Of a stretch of 64,000 bases of DNA, positions 9,046 to 18,095 are shown one piece after another (positions within the stretch are counted from its first letter, which is position 1; each line of letters opens with the position of its first letter). Source of the stretch: Hyphomicrobiales bacterium (lineage in GTDB: Bacteria > Pseudomonadota > Alphaproteobacteria > Rhizobiales > Beijerinckiaceae); assembly GCA_947454055.1 (NCBI GenBank), contig CANGIS010000011.1, positions 1-64,000 on the forward strand, in the 5' to 3' direction. The position numbers were made by a program, and so were the translations under genes. The notes under the pieces are model-generated. The model was given only the letters and a program-made list of their open reading frames with translations, had not been told where the DNA came from and made no database searches.

Positions 9046-9375
9046 TTTTTCTGCCCATTCATTTGTCTTCGCATTAACATCCCGCCCATGATTGCCTAGC
9101 CTTAGGCATCTGCCAAGCGTTACGATCGATTTATTTTGCCGTTCGCCCAAGATCGGATGATCGACGATGAGAACCGACCGCTAGAGCTAACGGAACGCCC
9201 GCCATGCTGTTGGCTTTGAATGGGGCGTCCAATAGCCTGCCGCATGATGGCACTCGATTGAACGGGTAGGTAGCCGGTATCAGCTTGCGCTTCTAAGATC
9301 GATGGCTGTAGTTTGTGCAGGTAAAGATGATGCGGCAAATGGTCGAAACCGGTCGAAAACGCCAGCGAGCTTTCA
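9046..9375. other. Divergent intergenic region between ankyrin and beta-propeller genes
   Basis: This 330-base gap must carry the promoters for the minus-strand ankyrin gene and the plus-strand beta-propeller/ABC genes. I see no clear sigma-70 or sigma-54 consensus pair, no terminator, and no convincing small open frame. Confidence 0.3.
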
Positions 9376-10374
9376 ATGAACATCACTCGGAGATTTATCC
9401 CATTCCTTGTCCTGATGGCATATGTATTGGCCACAGTCGTGCTGATTCCATGGGGACCGGCGAAGGCGGGATCTGGCCTTGTTTTCGTCAGTAATGAACG
9501 ATCTAGCCAGCTAACGGTTCTCGACCAAACGGATACGGTCATCAAGCAAATCAAAACCTGCGCCCGACCGCGCGGCATGCGGTTTACACCGGACCATACG
9601 AAAATTGTCGTGGCCTGCGGCAGTGACAATACGATCGCCCTTTATGATGTGACGACGCAAAAACTCATCAAGCGGTTTCGTGATATTCCCGATCCAGAAA
9701 CCTTTGATCTGCATTCGAACGGTCACGATCTTTATGTGTCGAATGAAGATGACTCTGAAGCTACGCTGATTGATCTCGAAACGGGCCAGGTCAAGGGCCA
9801 TTTTCCGACAGGGCCGGAACCTGAAGGGGTGCTGGTGACACCGGATGGCAAGACTGTTTTTGTGGCGTCTGAGGCAGCCAATCTTGTTCACGTCATCGAC
9901 GTCGAGACGCAGAAGGTGGTCAAGGACATCATCACAGCGACCCGTCCGCGGCGCTTCGCCCTGACGCCGGACGGCAAGGAATTATGGGTTTCCTGCGAGA
10001 TGTCGGGCCTTGTCGAAATTATCGACACGGCCACCTTGATGGAAACCGGTCGTGTTGAATTTCAGCCGAAGGGAATGCGGAAGGAGGAGGTAACGCCCGT
10101 CGACATCACAATGACGGCCAGCGGCAAGACGCTGTATGTGGCACTTGGACGGGCGAACCATGTCGCCGTGGTCGACATCGCCAAGCGTTCGGTGTCGGAT
10201 TATATCCTCGTTGGTAAACGACCTTGGGGGCTTAGGCTGACCAAGGATGAAAAGAAGCTCTATGTCGCCAATGGGCTTTCGGATGATGTATCGATCATCG
10301 ATACGGCCAGCGGTAAGGTTCTCCGATCAGTATCCGTTGGTATTGTGCCTTATGGAATCTTGATCGATGAATAA
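9376..10374 (+). CDS. YVTN-family beta-propeller protein of the PQQ alcohol dehydrogenase system
   Basis: The 332-residue protein has a signal peptide (~1-31, ending AKA-GS) and six to seven YVTN-type blades (for example TPDGKTVFVAS, TPDGKELWVSC, LTKDEKKLYVANG). It matches the class of propeller proteins found beside PQQ-dependent alcohol dehydrogenase genes. The molecular role is unknown; such propellers are usually scaffolds or ligand-binding proteins in the periplasm. It overlaps the next gene by eight bases, so the two are probably co-translated. No PQQ-dehydrogenase active-site motifs are present, so it is not itself an obvious quinoprotein. Confidence 0.88.
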   Translation: MNITRRFIPFLVLMAYVLATVVLIPWGPAKAGSGLVFVSNERSSQLTVLDQTDTVIKQIKTCARPRGMRFTPDHTKIVVACGSDNTIALYDVTTQKLIKRFRDIPDPETFDLHSNGHDLYVSNEDDSEATLIDLETGQVKGHFPTGPEPEGVLVTPDGKTVFVASEAANLVHVIDVETQKVVKDIITATRPRRFALTPDGKELWVSCEMSGLVEIIDTATLMETGRVEFQPKGMRKEEVTPVDITMTASGKTLYVALGRANHVAVVDIAKRSVSDYILVGKRPWGLRLTKDEKKLYVANGLSDDVSIIDTASGKVLRSVSVGIVPYGILIDE

Positions 10375-11551
10375 AGCCTTGCTCGCGCTGGCGCTGTTCG
10401 GAGTGTGCATCAATTCGGTCTGGGCCCAGTCCGAGCCGCCGCGCGATATTCGCGTGGTTTATATCGATCGTGCCGAAGACCCGTTCTATGACCCGCCGGT
10501 GCAAACGGATGGAGTCATCCGCGTGGAAAACAAGCGGCCAATTGCCGGCGCCGAGTTGGCTATGAAGGACGTCAGCACCTTGGGCCGCGCGGCCAATGTC
10601 CATTTTGTGCTCGAGCATCGCACGGTGCCTTCCGATGGCGATGTTGCTGCCAAAATCAAAGCGGTGGCCGAAGGATCGCCTGCGTTTGTCCTCCTCGATC
10701 TTCCGCACGACGATCTTGTTGTGGCAGCCAAGACCGTGCCAGCGGGGTCTCTGGCACTCGTCAATGTTCGGGACACGAGTGATGATCTGAGGAAGTCGTT
10801 GTGCGGGACGGCTTTGTTTCATGCCATCCCAAGCCAAACGGCCTTTAGCGATGCGCTTGTCCAGTTGATGATACGCAAGAATTGGAAACGGATTTTAACC
10901 TTGGTTGGCTCTGAACCAGAGGATTTCGAACGCGCCAAGATATTTGCCGCTTCGGCGAAGAAATTTGGTGCCAAGATTGTCGATACGAAGCCCTTTATTG
11001 CGGGCAACGATCCTCGCAACCGCGAGGAAAATTCTACCGCCCTGATGACGGGCGAAAGCGATTACGATGTCATTTATCTTGCCGATTCGACCGGAGATTT
11101 CGGCCGATTTGTCGAGTTTCGTCAGGTCAAGCCACGCCCTGTTATCGGCAGTGAGGGCCTTCAGGCTTCCGCATGGCATCGCGCTGCCGAACGCTATGGT
11201 GCCCCCCAGGTTAATCATCGGTTCGAGCGCGATGCAGGGCGGCCGATGAGCGATATGGATTGGAGCGCCTGGGTTGCGGTCAAGGCCATGGCCGAGGCGG
11301 TCGCGCGTGAAAAGGCGATGACGGGCGCAGCCATCAGCTCAGCGTTGCTGTCGGGGAAAGTTGAAATCGAGATGACTAAGGGTATTCCCGGATCGTTTCG
11401 GGCCTGGGATCACCAGTTACGGCAGCCTATTATGTTACACACGGCCAATGCGGTTATAGCCATGGCTCCAATCGAGGGCTTTCTTCACGAAAATTCAGTC
11501 CTCGATACACTTGGCCTCTCCGAACGCGACACAGACTGCAAGACGAAATAA
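10367..11551 (+). CDS. Periplasmic substrate-binding protein of the PQQ-associated ABC transporter
   Basis: This 394-residue protein has a 20-residue signal peptide (VWA-QS). The fold resembles periplasmic-binding proteins of the branched-chain amino acid type: two Rossmann-like lobes with segments such as NWKRILTLVG and DVIYLADSTGDFG. It belongs to the class of binding proteins linked to PQQ alcohol dehydrogenase gene sets. The start overlaps the beta-propeller gene by eight bases. Its partner ATPase and permease are encoded at 12031-13574, with one opposite-strand gene between. The ligand is unknown; an alcohol, aldehyde or metal-related cargo has not been demonstrated. Confidence 0.85.
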   Translation: MNKALLALALFGVCINSVWAQSEPPRDIRVVYIDRAEDPFYDPPVQTDGVIRVENKRPIAGAELAMKDVSTLGRAANVHFVLEHRTVPSDGDVAAKIKAVAEGSPAFVLLDLPHDDLVVAAKTVPAGSLALVNVRDTSDDLRKSLCGTALFHAIPSQTAFSDALVQLMIRKNWKRILTLVGSEPEDFERAKIFAASAKKFGAKIVDTKPFIAGNDPRNREENSTALMTGESDYDVIYLADSTGDFGRFVEFRQVKPRPVIGSEGLQASAWHRAAERYGAPQVNHRFERDAGRPMSDMDWSAWVAVKAMAEAVAREKAMTGAAISSALLSGKVEIEMTKGIPGSFRAWDHQLRQPIMLHTANAVIAMAPIEGFLHENSVLDTLGLSERDTDCKTK

Positions 11552-11560
11552 GACCGAAAC

Positions 11561-11911
11561 CTATTTCGTACAGTTTCTCAATTCCTTCTCGCCGACAGAA
11601 AATTCCGCGTGCGCCTTGATGTTAACTGCTTTGACCACGCAGGTTCGGCCAGAAACATCTTTTATCTTGAGGTCATATTGACCCGGTGGAATATTTTTTA
11701 CCGTCACCATCTCGTCGGTTTCCACCGTGCCATCTTTGTCGTTGAGGCACTGGTTCGGGCTCCAATGGGTTGTACCCACGGGTGCAAGATAGAGTTCTGA
11801 AATGGTCTCTTCGGTCAGGTTCCAAAATTGGACAGGCTTTTCGCCTGCCAGAGCCGGAATTGTGGTCCCTGCAAAAACCGCAACGAGGCCTGCGAGATAA
11901 AGGCGCATCAT
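11561..11911 (-). CDS. Small exported protein of unknown function
   Basis: The 116-residue protein has a clear signal peptide (~1-22, ALA-GE) and a mature part of about 94 residues with three Cys (in NQCL, RTCV, RNCT). A short beta-rich pattern (VTVKNIPPGQYDLKIKD) suggests a small beta-sandwich. I cannot assign a family name. It lies on the minus strand, tail to tail with the binding-protein gene (9 bases apart), inside the PQQ-associated gene set. A periplasmic accessory role is an inference from position only. Confidence 0.7.
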   Translation of the reverse strand: MMRLYLAGLVAVFAGTTIPALAGEKPVQFWNLTEETISELYLAPVGTTHWSPNQCLNDKDGTVETDEMVTVKNIPPGQYDLKIKDVSGRTCVVKAVNIKAHAEFSVGEKELRNCTK

Positions 11912-12030
11912 AAAAAGAACTCCCTATTCTATCCCGTCGTCACGGGAGAGCTGAGGTGCATTATCTTCACACTTTCGCTCTCAGGCAATCCTGTCTATTC
12001 CTATTTGAAGCATGAGGAAGGACGTCGCGT

Positions 12031-12777
12031 ATGGTTCCTGCTTTGTCGATACAAGGGCTTATCAAGCGCTATGGAAAGCTTACGGCATTGAACCATGTCA
12101 GCTTTTCGGTCGATCTCGGGTGCGTGACTGCGCTTTTGGGGCCAAACGGCGCCGGTAAAACCACGCTATTCCAAATTCTGACAGGACTCTTTGTTGCGGA
12201 TGGCGGAACAGTTTCCATTTTTGGTGTCGATGTGGCCGAGGATCCGGTGTCTGCCCTTCGTCAGCTTGGCATTGTCTTCCAGCAATCAGCCCTCGATCCA
12301 GACCTCACAGCGCACCAGAATCTTGTTTTTCATGGCGGGCTTCACGGACTTTCCCGCAAGGACTCTACGTCCCGTGCCGATGACTGGCTTGCTATGTTTG
12401 GTCTAGCAGATGTCTTGGACAAGCCCTGCCGTCAACTATCCGGCGGCATGAAGCGACGCGTGGAATTGGCCCGGGCCTTGATGACGAATCCGAAGCTTCT
12501 ATTGCTCGATGAACCAACCCAGGGCCTTGACCCCAAGAGCCGCAAGGAACTCGTTGAAACCGTGTTTGGTTTGGCTCGGGACCGTGGCCTTTCGGTCGTA
12601 TGGTCGACGCATCTGGTCGGCGAAGTGGTGGGGGCAGATACGGTCGTTGTGCTCGATCACGGGCAGATTGTCGGACACGGTACAGCCGATGAGCTTTTAT
12701 CGCTGACAGGCGCGCCCAGCCTTGAAGATGCCTTTCTGGCCTTGACCTCACAGCGAGCAGAGGGGCGCTTGATATGA
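12031..12777 (+). CDS. ABC transporter ATP-binding protein, PQQ alcohol dehydrogenase-associated
   Basis: This 248-residue ATPase has Walker A GPNGAGKTT (37-45), the signature LSGGMKRRVELA and Walker B LLLLDEPTQGLD, followed by the H-loop STH. Its ABC-2/drug-export type of sequence (DrrA/CcmA-like) fits the class linked to PQQ alcohol oxidation. It overlaps the permease gene by four bases (ATGA), so the two are coupled. With the DrrB-type permease it probably forms an exporter or lipid/solute translocator in the inner membrane. The cargo is unknown. Confidence 0.9.
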   Translation: MVPALSIQGLIKRYGKLTALNHVSFSVDLGCVTALLGPNGAGKTTLFQILTGLFVADGGTVSIFGVDVAEDPVSALRQLGIVFQQSALDPDLTAHQNLVFHGGLHGLSRKDSTSRADDWLAMFGLADVLDKPCRQLSGGMKRRVELARALMTNPKLLLLDEPTQGLDPKSRKELVETVFGLARDRGLSVVWSTHLVGEVVGADTVVVLDHGQIVGHGTADELLSLTGAPSLEDAFLALTSQRAEGRLI

Positions 12778-13574
12778 TGGGCTGGATCAGGGCGCTGGAT
12801 GCCGTGGTGCGCCGCGATACCCTGCGATTTTTTAAACAGACGAGCCGTCTCGTATCAGCGGTCGTTAGGCCGGCACTTTGGTTGCTCGTGTTTGCCGCGG
12901 GCTTTCAAAATGTATTGGGTGTTTCAATCTCTCCCCCTTACGAAACTTACATCCCCTATGACGTGTATATGGTTCCGGGGCTGCTCGGCATGGTGCTTTT
13001 GTTTCAAGGCATGCAGTCATCCTTGTCCTTGGTCTTTGACCGCGAAGTGGGGCTGCTTCGCCTATTGCTGACCTCGCCATTTCCGCGGGCATATCTCTTG
13101 TTTGTGAAGCTCGTGGCCGGCACCATCCTTGGCGTATTGCAGGCTCTGGTCTTTCTTGCCGTGGCCCGGTTGGCTGGTGTTGATTTGCCTGATTTGTCGT
13201 TTTTAACGGTCATTCCGGCGCTTATCATCGGCGGCTTCACCTTGGCATCGCTTGGCCTATTGTTGTCTGTCTATGTAAAGCGTCTCGAAAATTATGCCGG
13301 CGCGATGAATTTTGTGATCTTTCCATCGTTCTTCTTTTCAACCGCGCTTTACCCGCTGTGGAAAATTGGCGAAAGCGGCGCTGTCTGGATTGTTCATGTT
13401 GCTGAAATAAATCCGTTCACCTCAGTGGTCGAGATGATCCGCTTTGCCCTCTATGGACAGGTTGCGTGGAAGGCCGTTGCCATAACGATTGGCGCAGGTG
13501 TGGCCGCGTTCATGATTGCCACTCGAGGCTATGACCCTCAACGCGGCGTATTGGGCAGCAGGGGTCAAGATTAG
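12774..13574 (+). CDS. ABC-2 type permease, PQQ alcohol dehydrogenase-associated
   Basis: This 266-residue membrane protein has about six hydrophobic segments and the ABC-2 export-permease layout (YxxYxxPGLLGMVLLFQGMQ in the first half; a late NPFTSVVEMIRFALYG loop). It is related to the permease found with PQQ-dependent alcohol dehydrogenases (PedC-like). The start overlaps the ATPase gene. It is the last gene of the PQQ locus; the next gene is on the opposite strand 46 bases beyond. Confidence 0.88.
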   Translation: MMGWIRALDAVVRRDTLRFFKQTSRLVSAVVRPALWLLVFAAGFQNVLGVSISPPYETYIPYDVYMVPGLLGMVLLFQGMQSSLSLVFDREVGLLRLLLTSPFPRAYLLFVKLVAGTILGVLQALVFLAVARLAGVDLPDLSFLTVIPALIIGGFTLASLGLLLSVYVKRLENYAGAMNFVIFPSFFFSTALYPLWKIGESGAVWIVHVAEINPFTSVVEMIRFALYGQVAWKAVAITIGAGVAAFMIATRGYDPQRGVLGSRGQD

Positions 13575-13620
13575 TCCAAGCCAACAAAGCTTTTATCTAA
13601 CGATTGCGAGGGGCTAACTC

Positions 13621-15000
13621 TCACAAATAATAGTCATATTCCCGACTGCCCGGCTCCGAAAAAAGCTCACGGTATTCGCCAAATTTGGTCTCGCAATAGG
13701 CTTTCAAAAAGCGAGACGGAATGCGACTGGAAAGGATGCGAGCACCCTCCAGATCTTCCAAAGCGGCGAGAAAATGGTTCGACATTTTACGAATTGCGGG
13801 GGGTGGCTTGATTTCATCGGCACGCCGCAAGTCAACCGGTGCAGATGGCGTAAGGCGATGATGAATGCCATGATGAAGGCCGGCGAGGATAGCGGCCAGC
13901 ACCAAGTGAGGCGATGCGTCGGCGGAAGCGGCGCGGTGTTCGATGCGCTTGGAATTGCCTTCGCCGAGCGGAACACGCAAAGCAACCGAACGATTATTAT
14001 GCCCCCAATGTGCGTTCATCGGCACAAAATTATGCGCTTTAAAACGACGGAAGGCTGAAAAATTGGGAGCAAAAAACGCCAAAGATTCGGCCATCGTTGC
14101 CTGCATTCCGGCAATTGCATGGTGAAGTAAGGGCTCGCCGTCGGAAGCACCAAAGAGATTTTTGCCGTCCTTGTCACAGAGGCTGACGTGAACATGCAAG
14201 CCGTTACCCGGCTGATCCGTATAGGGCTTAGCCATAAAGGTGGCATCGTGGCCCTGTGAACGGGCAATCCCGCGGATCAGTCGTTTTAACAGCAAGGCGT
14301 GATCGGCGGCATGCACCGGATCGTTATGATGGTGCAGGTTGATTTCGAACTGGCCAAGTCCGTATTCGGCAACGGCCGTTGTTGCCGGAATGTTTTGAAG
14401 AGCCGCAGCCTGCTCGATGGCGGTGATGAATTCGGCGTAGTCCTCAACCATATCGAGGCCGAGATTTTGCGGTGAATGGGGCGGTGCCGCCGTACGCTTG
14501 ATTCTAGCCGGGCGAATTCCGCCATTGGCCGTTCGCTCCGAATCGACCAGATAAAATTCAAGCTCGCAGGCGACAACCGGATAAAGGCCATCGCGATGAA
14601 GGGCAGCGACCACGTCACCAAGAATTTTCCGAGGATCAAACCACAGCGGTTCCCCGCTGGTTGAATCCTGCATAGCGAGCACACATTGTGCTGTCGGCGC
14701 GCTTGCCCACGGAACAGCGACGAGAGATCCCGGAACCGGAAATCCCACGGCATCGGGATCCCCGTCTGTAGAACCTAATCCGGCAGCGTTGTGACCGTGA
14801 CCATGGACATCGAGCAAAGCGGCACAAGCTGAAAATGTGACACCGGAACGAAAGATCCGCTCGAGGTCTTTGGCGGACTCACGTTTGCCGAAAACCTGTC
14901 CCGACACCCCCATCATGAAGGTATCGACAAAGCGGGTATCTGGATGCCGCTGCATAAATTTCTGCCATTCGGCTTCAAATGTCGCTGTCTCGGATCCCAT
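13621..15000 (-). CDS. Glutamine synthetase-family ligase, probably gamma-glutamylpolyamine synthetase type
   Basis: The 459-residue protein has the glutamine synthetase catalytic domain. The metal/glutamate site is in ACELEFYLVDS, with later motifs GQFEINLHHHND, NGLHVHVSL, FVPMNAHWG and RIEHRAASADASP. It is closer to the PuuA/GlnA4 class than to housekeeping GlnA. As the last gene of the polyamine-transporter operon it probably glutamylates putrescine or another amine with ATP. The start is the ATG at 15000, which has GAGG ten bases upstream; a TTG 36 bases earlier is less likely. A second family member is encoded at 19511, so the two may differ in substrate. Confidence 0.82.
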   Translation of the reverse strand: MGSETATFEAEWQKFMQRHPDTRFVDTFMMGVSGQVFGKRESAKDLERIFRSGVTFSACAALLDVHGHGHNAAGLGSTDGDPDAVGFPVPGSLVAVPWASAPTAQCVLAMQDSTSGEPLWFDPRKILGDVVAALHRDGLYPVVACELEFYLVDSERTANGGIRPARIKRTAAPPHSPQNLGLDMVEDYAEFITAIEQAAALQNIPATTAVAEYGLGQFEINLHHHNDPVHAADHALLLKRLIRGIARSQGHDATFMAKPYTDQPGNGLHVHVSLCDKDGKNLFGASDGEPLLHHAIAGMQATMAESLAFFAPNFSAFRRFKAHNFVPMNAHWGHNNRSVALRVPLGEGNSKRIEHRAASADASPHLVLAAILAGLHHGIHHRLTPSAPVDLRRADEIKPPPAIRKMSNHFLAALEDLEGARILSSRIPSRFLKAYCETKFGEYRELFSEPGSREYDYYL

Positions 15001-15119
15001 GTCTGTTTCGCCTCTTACTTGCCCTGGTACGATCAAAATCTGGCTGAAATAAACCCAGTATCGTTGTTCTTCTTACACGAATGCGTTCATTGTCGACACC
15101 TTAGCGAGAACTCAGTCGT

Positions 15120-15938
15120 TCAGCGACCGGCAACCGCCAGCCGCTCCGCACGTTCGCGCTCGACTTCCTGACGCTTGGTCATAACCGATGCAATCATGAC
15201 TGTGACGGTGACGACGGCAATCATAAGTGAACAGATCGCATTGATTTCAGGTTTAATGCCAAGCCTCACATCGGAATAAATTTTCATCGGCAGTGTGGTT
15301 GCGCCCGGTCCCGTCGTAAAACTGGCAATAACGAAATCATCGAGTGAAAGGGTAAATGCCAGCATCCAACCCGAAATCACGGCCGGCAAAATGATAGGCA
15401 GCGTTATCCGAAAAAAGGTCATGAAAGGTGTGCAGCCAAGATCGAGCGCGGCTTCTTCGATCGAACGATCAAAGCTCGAAAGCCGTGATTGTACCACGAC
15501 GGCTACGAAGCACATGGTGAACGTAATGTGCGACAGCACAATGGTCCAAAACCCGCGGTCGATATTCAATGAAACGAACAGCAACAAAAGCGAAAGACCT
15601 GTGATCACTTCAGGCATGACAAGTGGCGCATAGACCATTGCGGAGAAAAGCGTGCGGCCTTTAAACCGCCCGAACCGTGCCAGAGCCAGCGCTGATAGGG
15701 TTCCGAGCACGGTGGCGACGCTTGCCGAAAGAACCCCCACTTTGAGCGTCACCCAAGACGCGGCCAGCAATTGCTGGTTTTCAAAAACGGAACTGTACCA
15801 TTTCGTGGACCATCCGCCCCAGACGGCCACGGATCGTCCGGCATTAAACGAATAAATCACAAGCAGGATGATCGGTAGATACAGGAACACGAAGCCGATC
15901 GTCAGCGAAACGACATTGAAGATGCTCAACCGTCTCAT
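15120..15938 (-). CDS. potI: Polyamine ABC transporter permease (PotC/PotI type)
   Basis: This 272-residue inner-membrane protein has about six membrane segments and the binding-protein-dependent transport signature in EEAALDLGCTPFMTFFRITLP, which docks to the ATPase. The N-terminus (YLPIILLVIYSFNAG) is typical of PotC/PotI permeases. It overlaps the PotH-like permease gene by four bases, so the two form a coupled heterodimer. It is the fourth gene of the minus-strand potFGHI-like operon and is followed by the glutamine-synthetase-like gene. Spermidine versus putrescine preference cannot be told from the permease. Confidence 0.9.
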   Translation of the reverse strand: MRRLSIFNVVSLTIGFVFLYLPIILLVIYSFNAGRSVAVWGGWSTKWYSSVFENQQLLAASWVTLKVGVLSASVATVLGTLSALALARFGRFKGRTLFSAMVYAPLVMPEVITGLSLLLLFVSLNIDRGFWTIVLSHITFTMCFVAVVVQSRLSSFDRSIEEAALDLGCTPFMTFFRITLPIILPAVISGWMLAFTLSLDDFVIASFTTGPGATTLPMKIYSDVRLGIKPEINAICSLMIAVVTVTVMIASVMTKRQEVERERAERLAVAGR

Positions 15939-16861
15939 TGGCCGGCCTCTTGTTGCCGGGCTTCATTGGATTGAAAAATCATGATCGGAATCATTAGGAG
16001 AAGGAGAAGTGCAATCGCTACACCGGAGGCGGCAGGCCAATCTCGGTTATTGAAGAACTCTTCCCACATGGTTTTGCCAATCATGATCGTTTCCGAGCCT
16101 CCCAACAGGTCTGGAATAACGAATTCTCCTACGGCAGGAATGAAAACAAGAAAACATCCCGCAATGACACCCGGGATCGATAGGGGAGCCGTTATTCGCC
16201 AAAATGCACCAATGCTGGTGCAACCGAGGTCTTTTGCAGACTCGATCAGGCTTTCATCCATTTTTTCCAGCGTGGAATAAAGCGGCAGCACCATAAAGGG
16301 CAAATAGGAATACAATATGCCGATATAGACCGCCGTGTTGGTCGATAAAATCTGAATCGGCTCATCAATAATACCCAAGGATGTGAGCAATGTATTGAGT
16401 AGACCTTCCTCGGAAAGGATCGCTATCCAAGCATAAATCCGGATTAGAAAGCTGGTCCAGAAGGGCAATACCACCATCATCACCAGCGTTGGCCGCCATG
16501 ATTTAGGCGCGCGCGCCATAGCATACGCAATCGGATAAGCGATGAAAAGCATCATCACCGTTGACGATCCGGCGATCCAGAGGCTGGAGAGATAGGAACT
16601 GAAATAGATCGAGTCCTGGAAGAGTCGGCTATAATTGTCGCTCGTGAGCGTTAGCAGTTTTTCCAGCGTGTCGTTCCATGTGTCCGTCATGAAATCGAAT
16701 GCAGGCGCGTAAGGCGGCTGGGCAATTTCAGAAGACGAAAAAGAAATCTTCAACACGATGAAGAACGGCACCAGAAAAAAGACCAGCATCCAGAGATAGG
16801 GAATGGATGTCACGATCCAGCGACGGTTCGAAGGGGGGCTAATTTTCGGGTTAACGGTCAC
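15935..16861 (-). CDS. potH: Polyamine ABC transporter permease (PotB/PotH type)
   Basis: The 308-residue permease has an N-terminal membrane segment (YLWMLVFFLVPFFIVLKISF) and five further segments. It carries the EAA-type loop (ESAKDLGCTSIGAFWRITAPLS) and the conserved PAVGEFVIPDLLGG of PotB/PotH. It starts 10 bases after the ATPase gene and overlaps the next permease gene by four bases. Together these form the channel of the polyamine importer. Confidence 0.9.
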   Translation of the reverse strand: MTVNPKISPPSNRRWIVTSIPYLWMLVFFLVPFFIVLKISFSSSEIAQPPYAPAFDFMTDTWNDTLEKLLTLTSDNYSRLFQDSIYFSSYLSSLWIAGSSTVMMLFIAYPIAYAMARAPKSWRPTLVMMVVLPFWTSFLIRIYAWIAILSEEGLLNTLLTSLGIIDEPIQILSTNTAVYIGILYSYLPFMVLPLYSTLEKMDESLIESAKDLGCTSIGAFWRITAPLSIPGVIAGCFLVFIPAVGEFVIPDLLGGSETIMIGKTMWEEFFNNRDWPAASGVAIALLLLLMIPIMIFQSNEARQQEAGQ

Positions 16862-16870
16862 AGGATAACC

Positions 16871-18028
16871 TCACCGTGTCAGAACAATGCCGGAATCCGG
16901 CGTCCATGTCAGGAATACCTTATCTTCCCAACTGATTGGCCTTTCAACGACACGCTGGGTGTTCGCGATGGAAACGCGCATGGTTCCGCCACTATTAAGA
17001 CGGACGTGGTAGACGGACACGTCACCAACATATCCGATATCCCAGACGGTTCCCTCGGTGGCGTTGATGGTAGGATCACGGGGTGGCTCGAGACTGATCG
17101 CGACTTTTTCAGGACGGACGGCAAACCAGACCTTGTCGCCCATGCCTGCCGAGCTTTCGCCGACGGCCTCAATGCGGCTTCCCGTCATTTCGCTATCGAG
17201 TATAATCGTGCCTGGCTCATTTTTGGTGACACGACCTTCGAGGAGGTTGATGTCGCCGATGAAGTCCGCGACATATTTTGAGACGGGCTGTTCGTAAAGT
17301 TCAGCGGGAGGTGAAATCTGCACGAATTGGCCGTGGTTCATGACCGCAATACGGTCTGCCATCGTCATGGCTTCATCCTGATCATGGGTAACGATGACAA
17401 AGGTCATGCCGAGCGTCATTTGCAATTCAAGCAGCTCGAATTGCGTCTCCTCACGTAGCTTTTTATCAAGCGCACCCAGCGGTTCATCCAGCAAAAGAAC
17501 TTTCGGCCGTTTAGCGATGGAGCGTGCAAGAGCAACCCTTTGCCGCTGCCCCCCAGACAGCTGATGCGGCTTACGCTTGGCAAAGGCCTCGAGCTTCACA
17601 AGGTGCAGCATTTCCTCGACCCGTGCTGCGATCTCGCCTCTGGGAAGCTTGTCCATCTCAAGCCCGAAAGCGATGTTTTTTTCAACGCTCATGTGCGGAA
17701 AAAGGGCATAGGATTGAAACATCATATTGACGGGTCGCCGATGGGGCGGGACATCGGTCAAATCTTGACCGGCAATCGTGATGGAACCGGAGGTTGGCAC
17801 TTCAAAACCAGCGATCATTCGCATCAAGGTTGTTTTGCCGCAGCCTGACGGGCCTAACAGAGCAAAAAATTCGCGTTCGTAAATATCGAGCGAAACGTCA
17901 TCAACTGCCGTAAAGCTTCCGAAGACCTTGGAAACATTCTGAATGCGGATCAACGGGACCGCTGAGCGGTCATTCCAAGGTGCGAATTTGCGGCGGACCG
18001 GCCCGAGTGTCTTGGCGGACATTGGCAT
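16871..18028 (-). CDS. potG: Polyamine ABC transporter ATP-binding protein (PotA/PotG type)
   Basis: This ATPase of about 385 residues has Walker A GPSGCGKTT, Q-loop, signature LSGGQRQRVALARS, Walker B LLLDEPLGALD and H-loop THDQ, plus a C-terminal TOBE-like domain (VWFAVRPEKVAISLEPP) typical of PotA/PotG. Three starts are possible: TTG 18037, ATG 18028 and ATG 18022. I chose the first ATG, though 18022 has a slightly better GGA spacing. A hairpin terminator lies between this gene and the binding-protein gene upstream. Confidence 0.9.
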   Translation of the reverse strand: MPMSAKTLGPVRRKFAPWNDRSAVPLIRIQNVSKVFGSFTAVDDVSLDIYEREFFALLGPSGCGKTTLMRMIAGFEVPTSGSITIAGQDLTDVPPHRRPVNMMFQSYALFPHMSVEKNIAFGLEMDKLPRGEIAARVEEMLHLVKLEAFAKRKPHQLSGGQRQRVALARSIAKRPKVLLLDEPLGALDKKLREETQFELLELQMTLGMTFVIVTHDQDEAMTMADRIAVMNHGQFVQISPPAELYEQPVSKYVADFIGDINLLEGRVTKNEPGTIILDSEMTGSRIEAVGESSAGMGDKVWFAVRPEKVAISLEPPRDPTINATEGTVWDIGYVGDVSVYHVRLNSGGTMRVSIANTQRVVERPISWEDKVFLTWTPDSGIVLTR

Positions 18029-18053
18029 AGTTTCCAAGCATTGCGAGAGGATT

Positions 18054-18087
18054 TAAAAAAGGCCCGGAAGCATGGGCTCCCGGGCCT
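18054..18087 (-). terminator. Terminator/attenuator between potF-like and potG-like genes
   Basis: On the minus strand AGGCCCGG pairs with CCGGGCCT around a 12-base loop and is followed by six T residues. It sits just after the binding-protein gene and before the ATPase gene of the same operon. Partial termination here would make the binding protein more abundant than the membrane components, as is common in ABC operons. Confidence 0.8.
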
Positions 18088-18095
18088 ATTCGATT

